Part shown: positions 30,274-40,271 of the stretch, in pieces
How the letters are laid out: each line of letters starts with the position of its first letter
Position numbering within the stretch: the first letter of the stretch is position 1
Source of the DNA: JAVVHH01 sp965199585
GTDB lineage: Bacteria; Pseudomonadota; Alphaproteobacteria; Acetobacterales; Acetobacteraceae
Direction of reading: 5' to 3'
Assembly (NCBI GenBank): GCA_965199585.1
Contig: CBDASI010000002.1
Location: forward strand, 372,001 to 436,000
DNA: 64,000 bases
The notes under the pieces: model-generated
Databases searched by the model: none
What the model saw: the letters and a program-made list of their open reading frames with translations, nothing else
What the model was told of the DNA's origin: nothing
Translations under genes and position numbers: made by a program

Positions 30274-31209
30274 TTAAGGTTGCACGCCGTGGGCGTCAAT
30301 CTCCGCCTTGGCCTGAGCGGCGGTTCGGCGCTGCTCGGCGGCGGTTCTTTCGGCTTCAAGTCGAGCTTCCTCTGCTGCCTTCGCCTTTGCTTCCATCATT
30401 ACGGCTGCCTGCGCCTGAGCTCTGTCCGCCTCAGCCCTGGCCCGGTTCGCCTCCGCTTGCGCTCGCTCCGCATCGGACTTGGCCTTTTCGGCCTCGATAC
30501 GGGCGATTTCGAGCTGCCTGCGCTGCATCGCCTGATCATCCTGAGTTGAGCGACCCGGTGTAGGCGCGGGTGCTACCGTCGCCGAGGCGCTGGCTGGCGT
30601 TGTGTCGCCGGATGGCCAGGGGCGCGGCAGGCCGGTGATGCCGGCGTCGGTGATCGCTGTCGCCATGGCACCGATAACGGGGCTGGATCCGCTCAGCTCG
30701 TAAGTCCACTGAACGTTGCCGAAGCCAGGGAGTATTACCGTCATTGTCGAACCAGCGGTGAAGGCGTGCGTCCAAGCAGCAACATCGTTGTTATCCAAGA
30801 TGATGCTGACTTGGCCGGTCAGCATTGAGGCCTCAAAACGGAAGGCTTGCTGACCAGGGAATGAGATTACAACGGGCAGCTTGGCACCACGCGGTAGACC
30901 AAGCGCCTCATTCTCAATAAGAAGACCGAAGCGACGGGTTTTCGCCGATAAGTAGAACGCGAACTCGCGCACTTTGGCAGGCATGGGATTGCCTACCTGG
31001 GTTCGCCCGATCACACCAATAAACTGCTGCGCCTCGATAGCTGCATCCCAATTGGGCGTCTTTAAAAGGGTTACGAGTTCCGCGCGAGCTGGTTTGAAGG
31101 ATGCAAACAGAGCAATGTACAGAGCGACAGCTGGTAGTTGTGCCACGCCATACGTAACGGTGCGCCTTGTCCGCGGGCGAAGCAAATCAACAGCGAATTC
31201 CTTAAGCAT
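30274..31209 (-). CDS. Hypothetical exported protein with C-terminal coiled coil
   Basis: A 311-residue protein. Start ATG 31209 follows GGAG by six bases. A basic N-terminus (MLKEFAVDLLRPRTRR) leads into a hydrophobic segment ending in FKPARA, like a signal peptide. Residues about 45-190 look like a globular beta-rich domain. A Pro/Ala/Thr linker follows, then a charged Ala/Glu/Arg heptad-like coiled coil (AERAQAEANRARAEADRAQA) to the end. I do not recognise the family. The pairing with the next exported protein and with the small gene at 31572 suggests a small envelope-associated cassette. Confidence 0.7.
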   Translation of the reverse strand: MLKEFAVDLLRPRTRRTVTYGVAQLPAVALYIALFASFKPARAELVTLLKTPNWDAAIEAQQFIGVIGRTQVGNPMPAKVREFAFYLSAKTRRFGLLIENEALGLPRGAKLPVVISFPGQQAFRFEASMLTGQVSIILDNNDVAAWTHAFTAGSTMTVILPGFGNVQWTYELSGSSPVIGAMATAITDAGITGLPRPWPSGDTTPASASATVAPAPTPGRSTQDDQAMQRRQLEIARIEAEKAKSDAERAQAEANRARAEADRAQAQAAVMMEAKAKAAEEARLEAERTAAEQRRTAAQAKAEIDAHGVQP

Positions 31210-31571
31210 GGACGACTCCAGACGACTGATATACTCAAGTTGTGGCTTGAGGCTCCTTCTCGTCTTAGATGATGCGGCCAAATCCTTTCGATCAGGTGAA
31301 CAGGAGGCTGCAATCGAGCAGTTGGATGGTCACGAATTTTATTTGTGAGACATGGTCCTGATCGAATTGTAGATAGTAGATTAAAAACTGGCTGTATGTC
31401 CATGGAAGTAATCATCTTCCAACTGCGGTTTTGGCTCTCCTAGATTTGGTTTCCAGAACAAGGTCTGACCATGGGAGGGAGCAGTAGGAATGTGTTAACT
31501 TAGCTTTGTTAGGTTTACGTGCTGGGTAGCCAGTCGGGCTAATCACTGTCCGTGTACTTATGGAGGTGGCG
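31210..31571. other. Divergent promoter region, no gene recognised
   Basis: About 360 bases of AT-richer DNA between two divergently transcribed exported-protein genes. Open frames overlap real genes and have no protein-like character. Segments such as TTAAAAACTGG and TTAACTTAGC are AT-rich and could hold promoters for either side, but no clear -35/-10 pair with 16-18 bp spacing was found. Confidence 0.45.
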
Positions 31572-31934
31572 ATGAAAGGCTTCTGGACAGGAGTCATAGT
31601 TTTGATTTTGGCGTGCTGGGAATACGCTCCTTGTCTTGCACAGTCCGGAACCGATGTAGACAGGAATTGTCTCAAGGCGATATCCCTTCGATTTGATGCC
31701 AGCCATAAAATACGTTACACTGAGAATATTGAGCGAGTTACGGCAGATGTACGATCATTTGGCCGTTTCGATGGTCAGAGATGGTTTGGCGGACATTCAT
31801 ATTTAGTCTATGCTGGCTCTCTAACAACTTATCTTGAAGATAGGCCCTCGTCGCAACGTTCTATTCAACTTTACTGCGTTGTTGATAAAAATGATGACGT
31901 TCTTGGGATCGAGCACGAACTCGTTTCACGTTAA
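31572..31934 (+). CDS. Small hypothetical exported protein
   Basis: A 120-residue protein with signal peptide MKGFWTGVIVLILACWEYA ending near CLAQ. Start ATG 31572 has GGAGG five bases upstream, a strong site that decides against the in-frame ATG at 31560. The mature part includes two Cys (NCLKAISL and LYCVVDK) and ends GIEHELVSR. Its base composition is clearly lower in GC than the genome average. No family recognised; three of its four neighbours on both sides also lack names. Confidence 0.65.
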   Translation: MKGFWTGVIVLILACWEYAPCLAQSGTDVDRNCLKAISLRFDASHKIRYTENIERVTADVRSFGRFDGQRWFGGHSYLVYAGSLTTYLEDRPSSQRSIQLYCVVDKNDDVLGIEHELVSR

Positions 31935-32408
31935 CGATGGAAGCGCTGAGGCCCAGCGCGGCCGTTGAAGACCACCTTCGAGTTTGGTAATGCGTTCATC
32001 TAGCGTCAGGCTCGAATCACGCCGTCACGCACGCTACTATACTAACTTGTGCGCCGTTTGATGCCGGTCGAGCGCCCGAAGGCAAGGTGTTGCCAACTGC
32101 AAAGAGATCATGTCGGCGGCGTCGCCCTTGTGCGAAAGTCTGGTAGGCTTCGCCGAATTTCCCGGCCCGCAATGTCCGCTTCGTCAGGGTAGGCCTCCAC
32201 GACCGGACATTCCGCTAACCACTACAGCCTGCCACCTCCGCTGGATCGAAACCGATCGCCATTGTAGGACACGACATCAGCCAGCTCCCCCAATCCATTT
32301 CCCTAACCAATATATTGGCCCGCTCAACCCAAACGCGATCGACCGCAAAAGAGCCTTCCCCCAAGACCGCCCTTGACATTATCTCGGTATAAATTCCTAA
32401 CTACTGAC
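31935..32408. other. Intergenic, probably degraded sequence
   Basis: About 470 bases without a convincing gene. Seen are a partly inverted pair GCAATGTCC (about 32170) and GGACATTCCG (about 32206), and a TTGACA at 32373-32378 followed at 19 bp by TAACTA (32398-32403) that could drive the next gene with a start at its ATG. An open frame at 32110-32376 has no ribosome site or protein-like composition. Confidence 0.4.
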
Positions 32409-32984
32409 ATGCCCGACGCCAACATCACCCTGGAAACCACCAAGCCCGACACCGCCCACTACCAGCGCGTGCTCGCCGCCATGGTCGACCTCGGCGCCGC
32501 CGTCGCCCAGAAACTCGCCACCCGCATCGACGACGCCACCCCCGCCGAAGCCGTCGCCCTCGCCGACGCCTTCGAGCGAGTCGCCCGTGTCGTCCGCCGT
32601 ACCATCCTGCTTAGCGTCCACCTCGACAAAGCCGCCGAAAAGGCCACAGCCACCCGCGCCACCGCCCGCGCCCGCATCATCCGCGAAGTCTCCGACGCCA
32701 TCGACCGCCAGGGCCTCTCGCCCGCCAAGGCCGAAACCCTCCACGTCGAGCTCGTCGAACGCCTTGACGCGCCCGACCTCGCCCCCGGACTAGACCGCGA
32801 AATCGACACCCGCCAAATCCCCGACATCATCCTCGACCTCAAGCGCGACATGGGCCTCGCCAACCTTCCCGGCACGCCCCCCTGGCCCCGCCGCACGCCC
32901 GACGACATCGCCGACCTCCTCACCCGCGCCCAAAAAGCCACCCAACCCTGGCCACCCACCCCCTGGCCGACCCCGCCCCCGTAG
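32409..32984 (+). CDS. Hypothetical helical protein
   Basis: A 191-residue, Ala/Asp/Arg-rich protein of high-GC codon use, in contrast to the genes just before it. Residues 10-125 look helical (TRATARARIIREVSDAIDRQ), the end is Pro/Trp-rich (PWPPTPWPTPPP). No signal peptide, no known domain. No Shine-Dalgarno sequence lies before ATG 32409; a TTGACA/TAACTA pair upstream could give a leaderless message. A hairpin (32983-33003) overlaps its stop codon. Confidence 0.6.
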   Translation: MPDANITLETTKPDTAHYQRVLAAMVDLGAAVAQKLATRIDDATPAEAVALADAFERVARVVRRTILLSVHLDKAAEKATATRATARARIIREVSDAIDRQGLSPAKAETLHVELVERLDAPDLAPGLDREIDTRQIPDIILDLKRDMGLANLPGTPPWPRRTPDDIADLLTRAQKATQPWPPTPWPTPPP

Positions 32985-33003
32985 GGTGGGTGCAACCCAC
33001 CCT
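32983..33003 (+). terminator. Hairpin overlapping the stop of the hypothetical gene
   Basis: AGGGTGGGT-GCA-ACCCACCCT is a perfect 9-bp inverted repeat starting inside the stop codon. It is related to the palindrome at 29122-29139 and so may be a copy of a dispersed element used as terminator. Confidence 0.45.
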
Positions 33004-33216
33004 CGCACGCCGGCACTCACCCCGTCGCACACGCCCACCACCCCGGCCAGCCGCCCACCAGCGGCCGCGCAGCCATGTCCGCACCCCAACACCCCGGACT
33101 GAGATTGCCCGTGTCGCAGTTACGGAGAGCCAAGCCTGACCCCGAAGCGGCGACCACCGCCTCGAGCGTCGCACACCGTCATCCCGCCGCGGCCATCGCC
33201 GCGAACGATTAGCCCG

Positions 33217-33627
33217 TCAGCGCTGCTGCCACGGCAGCGCATCGGCCTTCCACCCCGCCACCACGCCCCGATGCCCGTCCTCGTCCGGCGGCCCCTCGAA
33301 CCCGTCCGCGATGTTGAACACCGTCGGAAACCCGCCCGCCGCCGCCGCCCGCGCCGCCGCCACGCTCCGCACCCCACTGCGGCACAGGAAGTAGATCTTG
33401 TTCTCCGGCGTCAGCCCGGCCTGCCGCAGATGATCCACGAAGCCGCCATTCACCTGCATCGTCGGATACACCTGCCACGGGATCAGCACCGGCTCCTGCC
33501 CCGTCTCGCCCAGATCGGGGATCCCCACGAACGCCCACTCCGCATCCGTCCGCACATCGACCAACCGCGCCGACGTGTCGCTCTTCAACGCCTCGTACAC
33601 CGCCACCGGCGACACATTCTCGACCAT
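33217..33627 (-). CDS. Rhodanese-like domain protein
   Basis: A 136-residue single-domain rhodanese. The active-site loop is CRSGVRS with the sulphur-accepting Cys, the usual VDVRTDAEW motif is near residue 24 and the end is GWKADALPWQQ. Such proteins move sulphane sulphur. It follows the glycosyltransferase gene without a gap (TAAATG) and so may share its transcript, but its link to glycan work is unclear. Confidence 0.88.
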   Translation of the reverse strand: MVENVSPVAVYEALKSDTSARLVDVRTDAEWAFVGIPDLGETGQEPVLIPWQVYPTMQVNGGFVDHLRQAGLTPENKIYFLCRSGVRSVAAARAAAAGGFPTVFNIADGFEGPPDEDGHRGVVAGWKADALPWQQR

Positions 33628-34839
33628 TTAACCCGCTCCCGACTCAAGCAACGACTCTATCAACGCCCCATAACGCCGCAGATGCTCGTCCATCCGCAAC
33701 TCCCGTTCCGCAAACCCCCGCGCCCCCGCCCGGATCGACCCGGCCAGCGTCCGATCCTCCAGCACCTCGATCACCCGTTCCGCCAACCGCATCGGATCGA
33801 GGCACGGCGTCAACACCCCGCTCACCCCGTCCTCCACGAACTCCCGCACCGGCCCCGTATCGCTCGCCACGATCGCGCACCCGCACGCCATCGCCTCCCG
33901 CAGGCTCCATGACGCCACGAACGGGTACGTCAGATACACATGCGCGTCCAACCGCTGCAGCAGCGCAATGAACGCCGCATAGTCGATCTTCCCCGCAAAC
34001 AGCACGCGCGCCGGGTCGAGCGGCCCGGTCTCGGCCAGCAGATGCGCCCGCCAGCTCGTCCCCTGCAGCGCCGCCCCATAGCTCACCCCATCGCCCCCCA
34101 CCACGATCGCCTTCAGCCGCGGCCGCTCCCGCAACAGCGTCGGCAAAGCCCGCATCAACACATGGAACCCCCGATACGGCTCCAGATCGCGCGAAACGTA
34201 CGTCACCAGCTCGTCCCCCGCCTCCACCCGGAACCCGGCCATCTCCAACACCCGCGCCCCGTCGCCGGGCCGACACAGATCCAGATCGACCCCCTCCGGC
34301 ACCACGGTGATCCGCGCCTGCGCCCAACCCGGATACGTCCCATGCTGGAACCAAGTCGGCGTCTGCCCCGCCCCCGGATTGGTCAGCGCCAACAGATTGA
34401 CCGCATTCTTCGCCCGCACCGCCGCCAGCGCGCGAGGCGGCAGCGGAAACTCCGGATCGAACCCGACATCGAGGCCCTCCGTCCGATAGAAGAACTCGAA
34501 ATACCCAAGCACCGGCACGTCCGGCCAGACATCCCCGATGTCGAGCAGCTCGCCCCATCCGTGATGCCCGATCACGATGTCCGGCCGATACCCCATCGCC
34601 TTCAGCCGCCCCGCCGCCTCCGCCACCGCCGCCGCCCGCGCCATCGCCGACGTCAAGTCGGACGCCACCGCCCCATCCCCGCCCGGTGGCCCGCGATAGA
34701 TCACCTTCCGCGCCCCCGCGATGTGGTTCGCGTTGTTCTCGGTGAGGAACAGCACCTCGTGCGCCGGGTCGCCGACGAGGTGCCGGACCATGTGCAGGAA
34801 CTGCCCCGGAAAGTTCTGATGCACGAACAACACCCGCAT
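33628..34839 (-). CDS. Glycosyltransferase, GT4-like
   Basis: A 403-residue two-lobed (GT-B) sugar transferase. The N-terminal lobe begins MRVLFVHQNFPGQFLHMVRH, and the C-terminal lobe has EGVDLDLC, the donor-site region GGDGVSYG and the acidic SLREAMACGCAIVASDTGPV stretch that binds the nucleotide sugar. Start ATG 34839 is chosen because an in-frame extension reaching 35841 lies antisense-like over the previous gene and is not protein-like. It is one of two glycosyltransferases in a secretion-linked cluster on the minus strand. Acceptor unknown. Confidence 0.87.
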   Translation of the reverse strand: MRVLFVHQNFPGQFLHMVRHLVGDPAHEVLFLTENNANHIAGARKVIYRGPPGGDGAVASDLTSAMARAAAVAEAAGRLKAMGYRPDIVIGHHGWGELLDIGDVWPDVPVLGYFEFFYRTEGLDVGFDPEFPLPPRALAAVRAKNAVNLLALTNPGAGQTPTWFQHGTYPGWAQARITVVPEGVDLDLCRPGDGARVLEMAGFRVEAGDELVTYVSRDLEPYRGFHVLMRALPTLLRERPRLKAIVVGGDGVSYGAALQGTSWRAHLLAETGPLDPARVLFAGKIDYAAFIALLQRLDAHVYLTYPFVASWSLREAMACGCAIVASDTGPVREFVEDGVSGVLTPCLDPMRLAERVIEVLEDRTLAGSIRAGARGFAERELRMDEHLRRYGALIESLLESGAG

Positions 34840-34865
34840 CGGCCGCGCGCCGCTCACCGTTCCGA

Positions 34866-35651
34866 TCAGCGCCCCGGCATCTCCTTGGGCACCAACACGA
34901 CCTGGAACGCCTCCAGCGCCGCTAGGCTCGGCGCCTCGCACGGACCATCCCGCACCGGCCCGATCACCGCCCCATCCACGAACGTCGCCGACACCTCGAG
35001 CTCGAACGCCGCCGCCGCCGCCCCGCGCAGCCGCACATGCAGCCCCAACACCGGCAGCGACATCCCGCGGCTGCCGCAGAACTGCCCCGCCTCCGCCCAC
35101 GGCGACATCCAGCCCCGCCCCAACACCGCCTGGTATTCCAGCTCGCCCGGCACGGCCAGCCGCAACGACTGCAGCGCGAACCCCTCGATCCAGCGCCGCG
35201 ACCCGCGTTCGCCGATCCAGAGGCCGAACTGCCCCCCGACATCGCCGATGCCATAGACATGAGCCATCGCCTCGATCGGCCCCGGCGGCGGCGGAACCGG
35301 CACTGCCGTCCCGCTCCCCCCATCGTTCAGCCGCAACACCTGCAGCTTCGGCGCCTCCTGCACCGTCCCCGCCTCCTGATACACTGTCACCATCACGTCC
35401 GCCGCCCCGCCGATGACCCGCAACAGCGCCACGTTCGACTCGCGCGTCAGCCAGCCCTCCGCCCCGAACCCCACGATCTCGACCTTGCCCGACGCCACCC
35501 CGGGCGCCGCCGACAGCCGCACCGCCGGCAATCCTGACGCCCCGCCTCCACCCGACGCCCCGAACACGCAGTAAATGCCCGCCTCGAGCGCCATCAGGGT
35601 TGCCGATACCCGTAATTCCGTCGGCGGACGGGCGATGGATGGATCTGACAT
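34866..35651 (-). CDS. Protein with two ChW-like repeats, function unknown
   Basis: A 261-residue protein without a clear signal peptide. Two segments follow the pattern of clostridial hydrophobic W (ChW) repeats: GIGDVGGQFGLWIGERGS ending EGFALQSLRL, and LEYQAVLGRGWMSPWAEAG followed by FCGSRGMSLPVLGLHVRL. The last part has TFVDGAVIGPV. A Pro-rich turn (PVPPPPGPIEA) precedes the first repeat. It lies between two glycosyltransferase genes with gaps of 3 and 26 bp, which ties it to the glycan or secretion pathway. The name of the family is not known to me and the repeat comparison is by eye. Confidence 0.65.
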   Translation of the reverse strand: MSDPSIARPPTELRVSATLMALEAGIYCVFGASGGGGASGLPAVRLSAAPGVASGKVEIVGFGAEGWLTRESNVALLRVIGGAADVMVTVYQEAGTVQEAPKLQVLRLNDGGSGTAVPVPPPPGPIEAMAHVYGIGDVGGQFGLWIGERGSRRWIEGFALQSLRLAVPGELEYQAVLGRGWMSPWAEAGQFCGSRGMSLPVLGLHVRLRGAAAAAFELEVSATFVDGAVIGPVRDGPCEAPSLAALEAFQVVLVPKEMPGR

Positions 35652-35654
35652 GGC

Positions 35655-38433
35655 TTATGGTTGCAGCCCGGCCGACGCCGATGCAAGCCGCACCAGCGCG
35701 TCGTTCACCCCCTCGATCGGCAGTCCCAACGGCAACAGCCACCCCCGCCTTGTCCGTCGGATCCGCTCCGCCGGCGCCCCTAGATCGAACGCCACCGCCG
35801 CCAGCCCGGCGCCCCACGCCCGACTCAGCGCGAAGCACCACGTCTCCGGCCAGATCGACGGGATGAACGCCACCGCCGCCCCCTGCGCCCGGATCAGCTC
35901 CACCGCCTCCGCCGGCGCATACCGCCCTGTCACGAACACCGGCCCCGCCGCCATCAGCCGCTCGTCATCCGCCGTCGTCCCACACACGACGAACTCCAGC
36001 GCCAACCCCCGCCGCCGCGCATCCGCCGCGCACGCGAGCAGCACCTCGAACCCCTTCTCGACCCCGATCGCCCCTACGACGCACACCCGCGCCACCCCGC
36101 CCGCTCGCGCGTCCACCGGCGGCCAAGCACCATCGTCCTCCCACGGCACCACCTCCGCCCGCACCGACGGGAAGTGCCGCCGCACCCGCCGCGCCATGTC
36201 CCCCGACGGCACCACCACCCGACGGCTCGCCGCCAGGTCTGCCGCCGACCGCGTCAGCAGCGCTTCCACCCCGATCGCCTCCGCCAGATTCGAGCCCGCC
36301 TCGGCCACGCACGCGACGCACGTCGCCACATCCGGCTCGCCGCAATATCGCCCCCCCGGCCCGATCAGCGCGATCCGCGGGCAGAACGCCGCCGCATCGT
36401 GCATCCAACTCTCGACCGGAACCCCCAGCAGATCCGCCAGCGCCAGCACCCCGTGATCGTGCCCCAGCAGATGGTGCACCTCGACGTGCTGCACCCCCTC
36501 CCCGCGCAATAACGCCGCTAACGCCGCCAACTCGCTCGGCACCGCGAACCGCAGATCGTCGAACCCCTCGACGCCGCATCCGCCCCCCCGCTGGCACCGG
36601 CACCAACACCACCGGCCGCACGCCCGCCGCGATCAACGCCGCCCCACGCGCCGCCACCAACTCGTCCACTCCCCCGCCCGCCCCGTGGCTCACCAGCACC
36701 ACGGCCGCTTCCCGCCGACCCGCCGCCCACCGCGCCGCGTCCATCCGCCGCCGCGCCGCGAACAACGGGTCCGCCACCAGATGCGCCGTCACCAGCGCCG
36801 CATAGCCCGGATGATGCCGCTCCACGATCGCCTGGTTCCGCCGCCGCAGATCCGCCCGCCCAGCCCCGAACGACCGCCCCCCGAGATGCTCGACGAAGAC
36901 ATCCAGCGCCGCCACGTGCCCCCAGCCGCAGGCCCGTGCCCGCAGGCAGAACTCGCTCTCCTCGCCGTAACCTTGCGCGAACAGATCCTCCCGCAGCACT
37001 CCCACCTGATCGAGGCAGTCCCGCCGCACGAACAGGCAGAACCCCACCCCCACCGGCACCGGCGCTACCATCCCCACATTCACCCGCGCCGCCACCGCAT
37101 CGAGCGCCGACCCGTCGTCACCCCCGCCATATGAGACGATCGTCCCGTCCCCCGAGAGCGGCGTCGCCGTCCCGATCGCCGCCCCCGAATACGCCGCCGC
37201 CCGCAACCGCTCGAGCCAGCCCGGCGGCACCACCGTGTCGCTGTTGAGCAGCACCACGTCTCGCCCGACCGCCGCTCGGATCCCGGTATTGGCTGCACCC
37301 GGAAACCCGGTCGTCGCCGCATGCCGATGCAGCCGGATCCGCCCCTCCTGCGCCAACCGGTCGAGCGCTGCCCGCAACCCCGCATCCGGCGACGCATCGT
37401 CGACCACATGCACGACGCTCTCCGCCGGCACGCTCACCAACACCGCCCGCAGCCCGGCGAGCGTCTCCGCCACCGCGCCATACACCGGCATCACCACATC
37501 GACCGCTCGCACGCTCAGATCGACCCGCGCCGTCTCCGCCCGCGGCAGGGCCGGCTCGATCCCGCGCCAGATCGGGCTACCGAGCAGATGCCGCCCCTCC
37601 GCATCGAGCACCGCGATCGGCGTTCCGAGCCCAGACAGAAGCGTCGCGTCGACCCCGATCCGCCGCGGCACTGCGGTGGGCGACAACCCCTCGACTCCGT
37701 CGACGATCTGCTCCGGCACCAGGCCGCAACGGCCGCCGGGCCCCTGCACCGTGAGCCGCGGTGCCCGCTGCGGATCCGAGGGATGCCAAGCCCATCCCCG
37801 CAAGCCGCCATCGATCTCCTCGACGAACCCCTGTACCGTGCGAAGCCCTCCAATGGGCAACGGGCTTCCGAGCGGCGCCTCACCCATGACGTCGACCGTG
37901 ATCGTCTCACCGTGCTCGACCGGATCCGCCAAGTCGAACGCCTGGCCGTCGAGCCACGCGGACGGCACCGAAGGCGTCACGATCCGCAGCCGCCAGCCCG
38001 CATCGATGCCGCACCACCCCGACGATCCCGCCTCCGCCGCCCGCGCGGACACCGCCGCCAACTCCGGCGTTACGACCCCCGATCGCAGCGCCGCGCCAAC
38101 CGATCGAGCCGCCCGATCGACAGCACCGCAGGCGAGTTCAGCGGCTGCAAGCGCCGTCCATGCCTGCGCACCGCCTCGTTCCTCCGCCAAAGGCTTCAAC
38201 AGCTTCACCGCCCCAGCCGCGTCGCCGGCACTCAGCCGCAACGAGCCGAGCGTCAACGCGATGAGGTCGTCTCCAGGCAACAACCGCCGCGCTCGCTCCA
38301 GCCAGCGAAGCGCCTCGCCGACAGTGCCGGCCTCGCTCGCGATGAGCGCCCGCGACCACGCAGCCCAGCCCGGATCGTCCCGCCAAGGATGACCCGCGCG
38401 ACCGCACCCCGGCTCAAGCGCGCTGCTGGACAC
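35655..38433 (-). pseudogene. Two-domain glycosyltransferase (GT2 + GT4) interrupted by a one-base frameshift
   Basis: From GTG 38433 to the stop at 35655 the two frames together encode about 925 residues. Part 1 (to about residue 615) has a short TPR-like region, a GLRGWAWHPSDPQRAP-type beta domain and a GT2 core (VDVVMPVYG, DDASPD, LNSDTVVP). Part 2 is a GT4 domain from CGVEGFDDLRFA to PIEGVND. The join falls at a run of seven C on the plus strand (36583-36589); six would restore one frame. Both halves keep strong coding character up to the shift, so it is either recent or a sequencing error. The start overlaps the Sel1 gene by 20 bp and is not firmly fixed. Confidence 0.8.
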
Positions 38434-40216
38434 TCGCGTTCGGCGCAGTGTCCGGCAGCACCTTCTGTGTCGCCGCATCACCCGGGGCCGGCGCGATGGC
38501 CAGCGCTGCGATGTCGCCCGCTGCCTCCGCGACGCCCGCTGCCAGCGCCCGCTGGAGCATGCCGAGCGCCGCCGCATGATCGACCATTCCCGCCAATCCT
38601 CGTGACAGATAACGCCCCATCATCAACAGCGCGAATGGATGGTTGTTGGCCGCCGCCTTCTCGAACCACCCCTGTGCCGCCACCCGGTCCACCGCGATGT
38701 CGTGCCCTCCGCCCAGCAGCGCACCCATCGCGAACTGCGCCCCTGGGTGCCCTTTCAGCGCCGCTGCCTCGAACAGCGCCATCGCCCCCGCATGGTCCCG
38801 CTCCCCGCCACGCGCATTGACCATCATCTCGGCCAACGTGACCTGCGCCTCCACCAGTCCGGCATCCGACGCGCGCTTGATCCACGCCCGGCCGCCCGCG
38901 AGATCCGTCTCGACGCCCTGCCCCTCTGCCAGCATGCGCCCATACCAGAGCTGCGCGTTGACTACGCCGTCCGCAGCCCGGCGCAACCACCCCGCCGCCG
39001 CCGCATAGTCGCGCTCGATCCCCACCCCGGTCGCCAGGCAGACCCCGTAATTGAACGCCGCCGTCAGATCGCCCTCATTGGCCGCCGCGGCGAACCATTC
39101 CTGCGTGCGAACCCGATCTTCCGCCTGACCACCACCTCGCAGCACGAGATCGGCCAGGCTCGAGCGCGCCAGCTTGTCGCCGCGTTCGCCGGAGATACGA
39201 AACCATCGCGCGGCCTCGATCTCGTCGCGCGGCACGCCAGCACCGGTCGTGTACAATGTGGCAAGCGTCCGCGCCGCTGCCGCGTGCCCGCTTTCCGCCG
39301 CCCGGGTATACCACGTCGCCGCCTCGGCGTAGTTCGGCGGCAACTCACCGCCTCTGGCATAAAGATCGCCGACCAGCGCCGCTGCTTCCGCATCCCCCGC
39401 CAACGCCGCACGCCGCAGCCAGGTCTCCCCGTTGGTCGTATCTCGTGGCACCCCGCGCCCTTCGAACAACGCCAATCCCCATTTCGCCTGGCCTTGGCGA
39501 ACGCCTCGTTCCGCCGACTGCTTGAAGTAGGCCGCCGCGGCGGTGAGATCCTTCTCGAGCCCTACCCCGTTCTCGAGCGCCACGCCGTAGAGATACAGCC
39601 CGAGCGGAACCATCGCGGCGGCTGCCCGCTTCAACATCGCGGTCGCCTCGATCTGCTGCGGCTCTTCCTTGGCCGTGCGCATCAGCGCGAGACCGTGCCC
39701 CAGCGCACCCTGCGCACTGCCCGCCTCGGCCGCTGCGCAATACCATCTATCTGATGCCGCAAGGTCGCGAAGCGCCGGCGGACCAGAGATGAACAGATAC
39801 CCGAGCAGCGATTGCGCGTCGGCATGGCCTGCATTGGCCGCCATCAAGCCATAATGCCGCGCGCGCTCGAAATCCGGCTCACCACGGTCGAAATCGCTCG
39901 ATAGCGGCGAGCCCGGAATCATCTCCGCAGCCCGTCCCGCGCCGGTCAGATACAGCGCCGCCAACAGCGCCTGGGCGTCCACCTGCCCGGCGCTGGCTGC
40001 TTTCTCGAGCCAGACCGACGCCGTATGCCGGCTCGGCGGCACGCCTTTGCCGTCCATGTAGGCGCGGCCGACCCAATACTGCGCGTCAGCATTGCCCTTG
40101 TCGGCAGCCGCCGCGAAAACCGCGAAGCCCGGCGCCGCATCGCCCGCCTTCGCTCGCGCGATCGCCTCGCGCAACCGCGTCGCCGGAGACAACGAAGCAG
40201 CCAACCGTCCAAACAT
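38414..40216 (-). CDS. Sel1-repeat (TPR-like) protein
   Basis: A 600-residue protein made of about a dozen 36-residue Sel1 repeats (for example AQYWVGRAYMDGKGVP, AFNYGVCLATGVGIERDY, AQLWYGRMLAEGQGVE), each a helical pair forming a solenoid that binds proteins. No signal peptide is seen. ATG 40216 is chosen as start because the upstream in-frame extension overlaps the HlyD gene. It lies between the type I secretion adaptor and the large glycosyltransferase, so it may scaffold that system. Substrate specificity cannot be predicted. Confidence 0.85.
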   Translation of the reverse strand: MFGRLAASLSPATRLREAIARAKAGDAAPGFAVFAAAADKGNADAQYWVGRAYMDGKGVPPSRHTASVWLEKAASAGQVDAQALLAALYLTGAGRAAEMIPGSPLSSDFDRGEPDFERARHYGLMAANAGHADAQSLLGYLFISGPPALRDLAASDRWYCAAAEAGSAQGALGHGLALMRTAKEEPQQIEATAMLKRAAAAMVPLGLYLYGVALENGVGLEKDLTAAAAYFKQSAERGVRQGQAKWGLALFEGRGVPRDTTNGETWLRRAALAGDAEAAALVGDLYARGGELPPNYAEAATWYTRAAESGHAAAARTLATLYTTGAGVPRDEIEAARWFRISGERGDKLARSSLADLVLRGGGQAEDRVRTQEWFAAAANEGDLTAAFNYGVCLATGVGIERDYAAAAGWLRRAADGVVNAQLWYGRMLAEGQGVETDLAGGRAWIKRASDAGLVEAQVTLAEMMVNARGGERDHAGAMALFEAAALKGHPGAQFAMGALLGGGHDIAVDRVAAQGWFEKAAANNHPFALLMMGRYLSRGLAGMVDHAAALGMLQRALAAGVAEAAGDIAALAIAPAPGDAATQKVLPDTAPNASVQQRA

Positions 40217-40271
40217 CCGAGCCAACCCTACCCCGCCAGTAAACGCGCTTGACCCAGGCGATCGTCGCCGG

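Noticed and set aside
32110..32376. 88-codon frame before the hypothetical helical gene
   Set aside because: No ribosome site, composition not protein-like, no exported or membrane signal.
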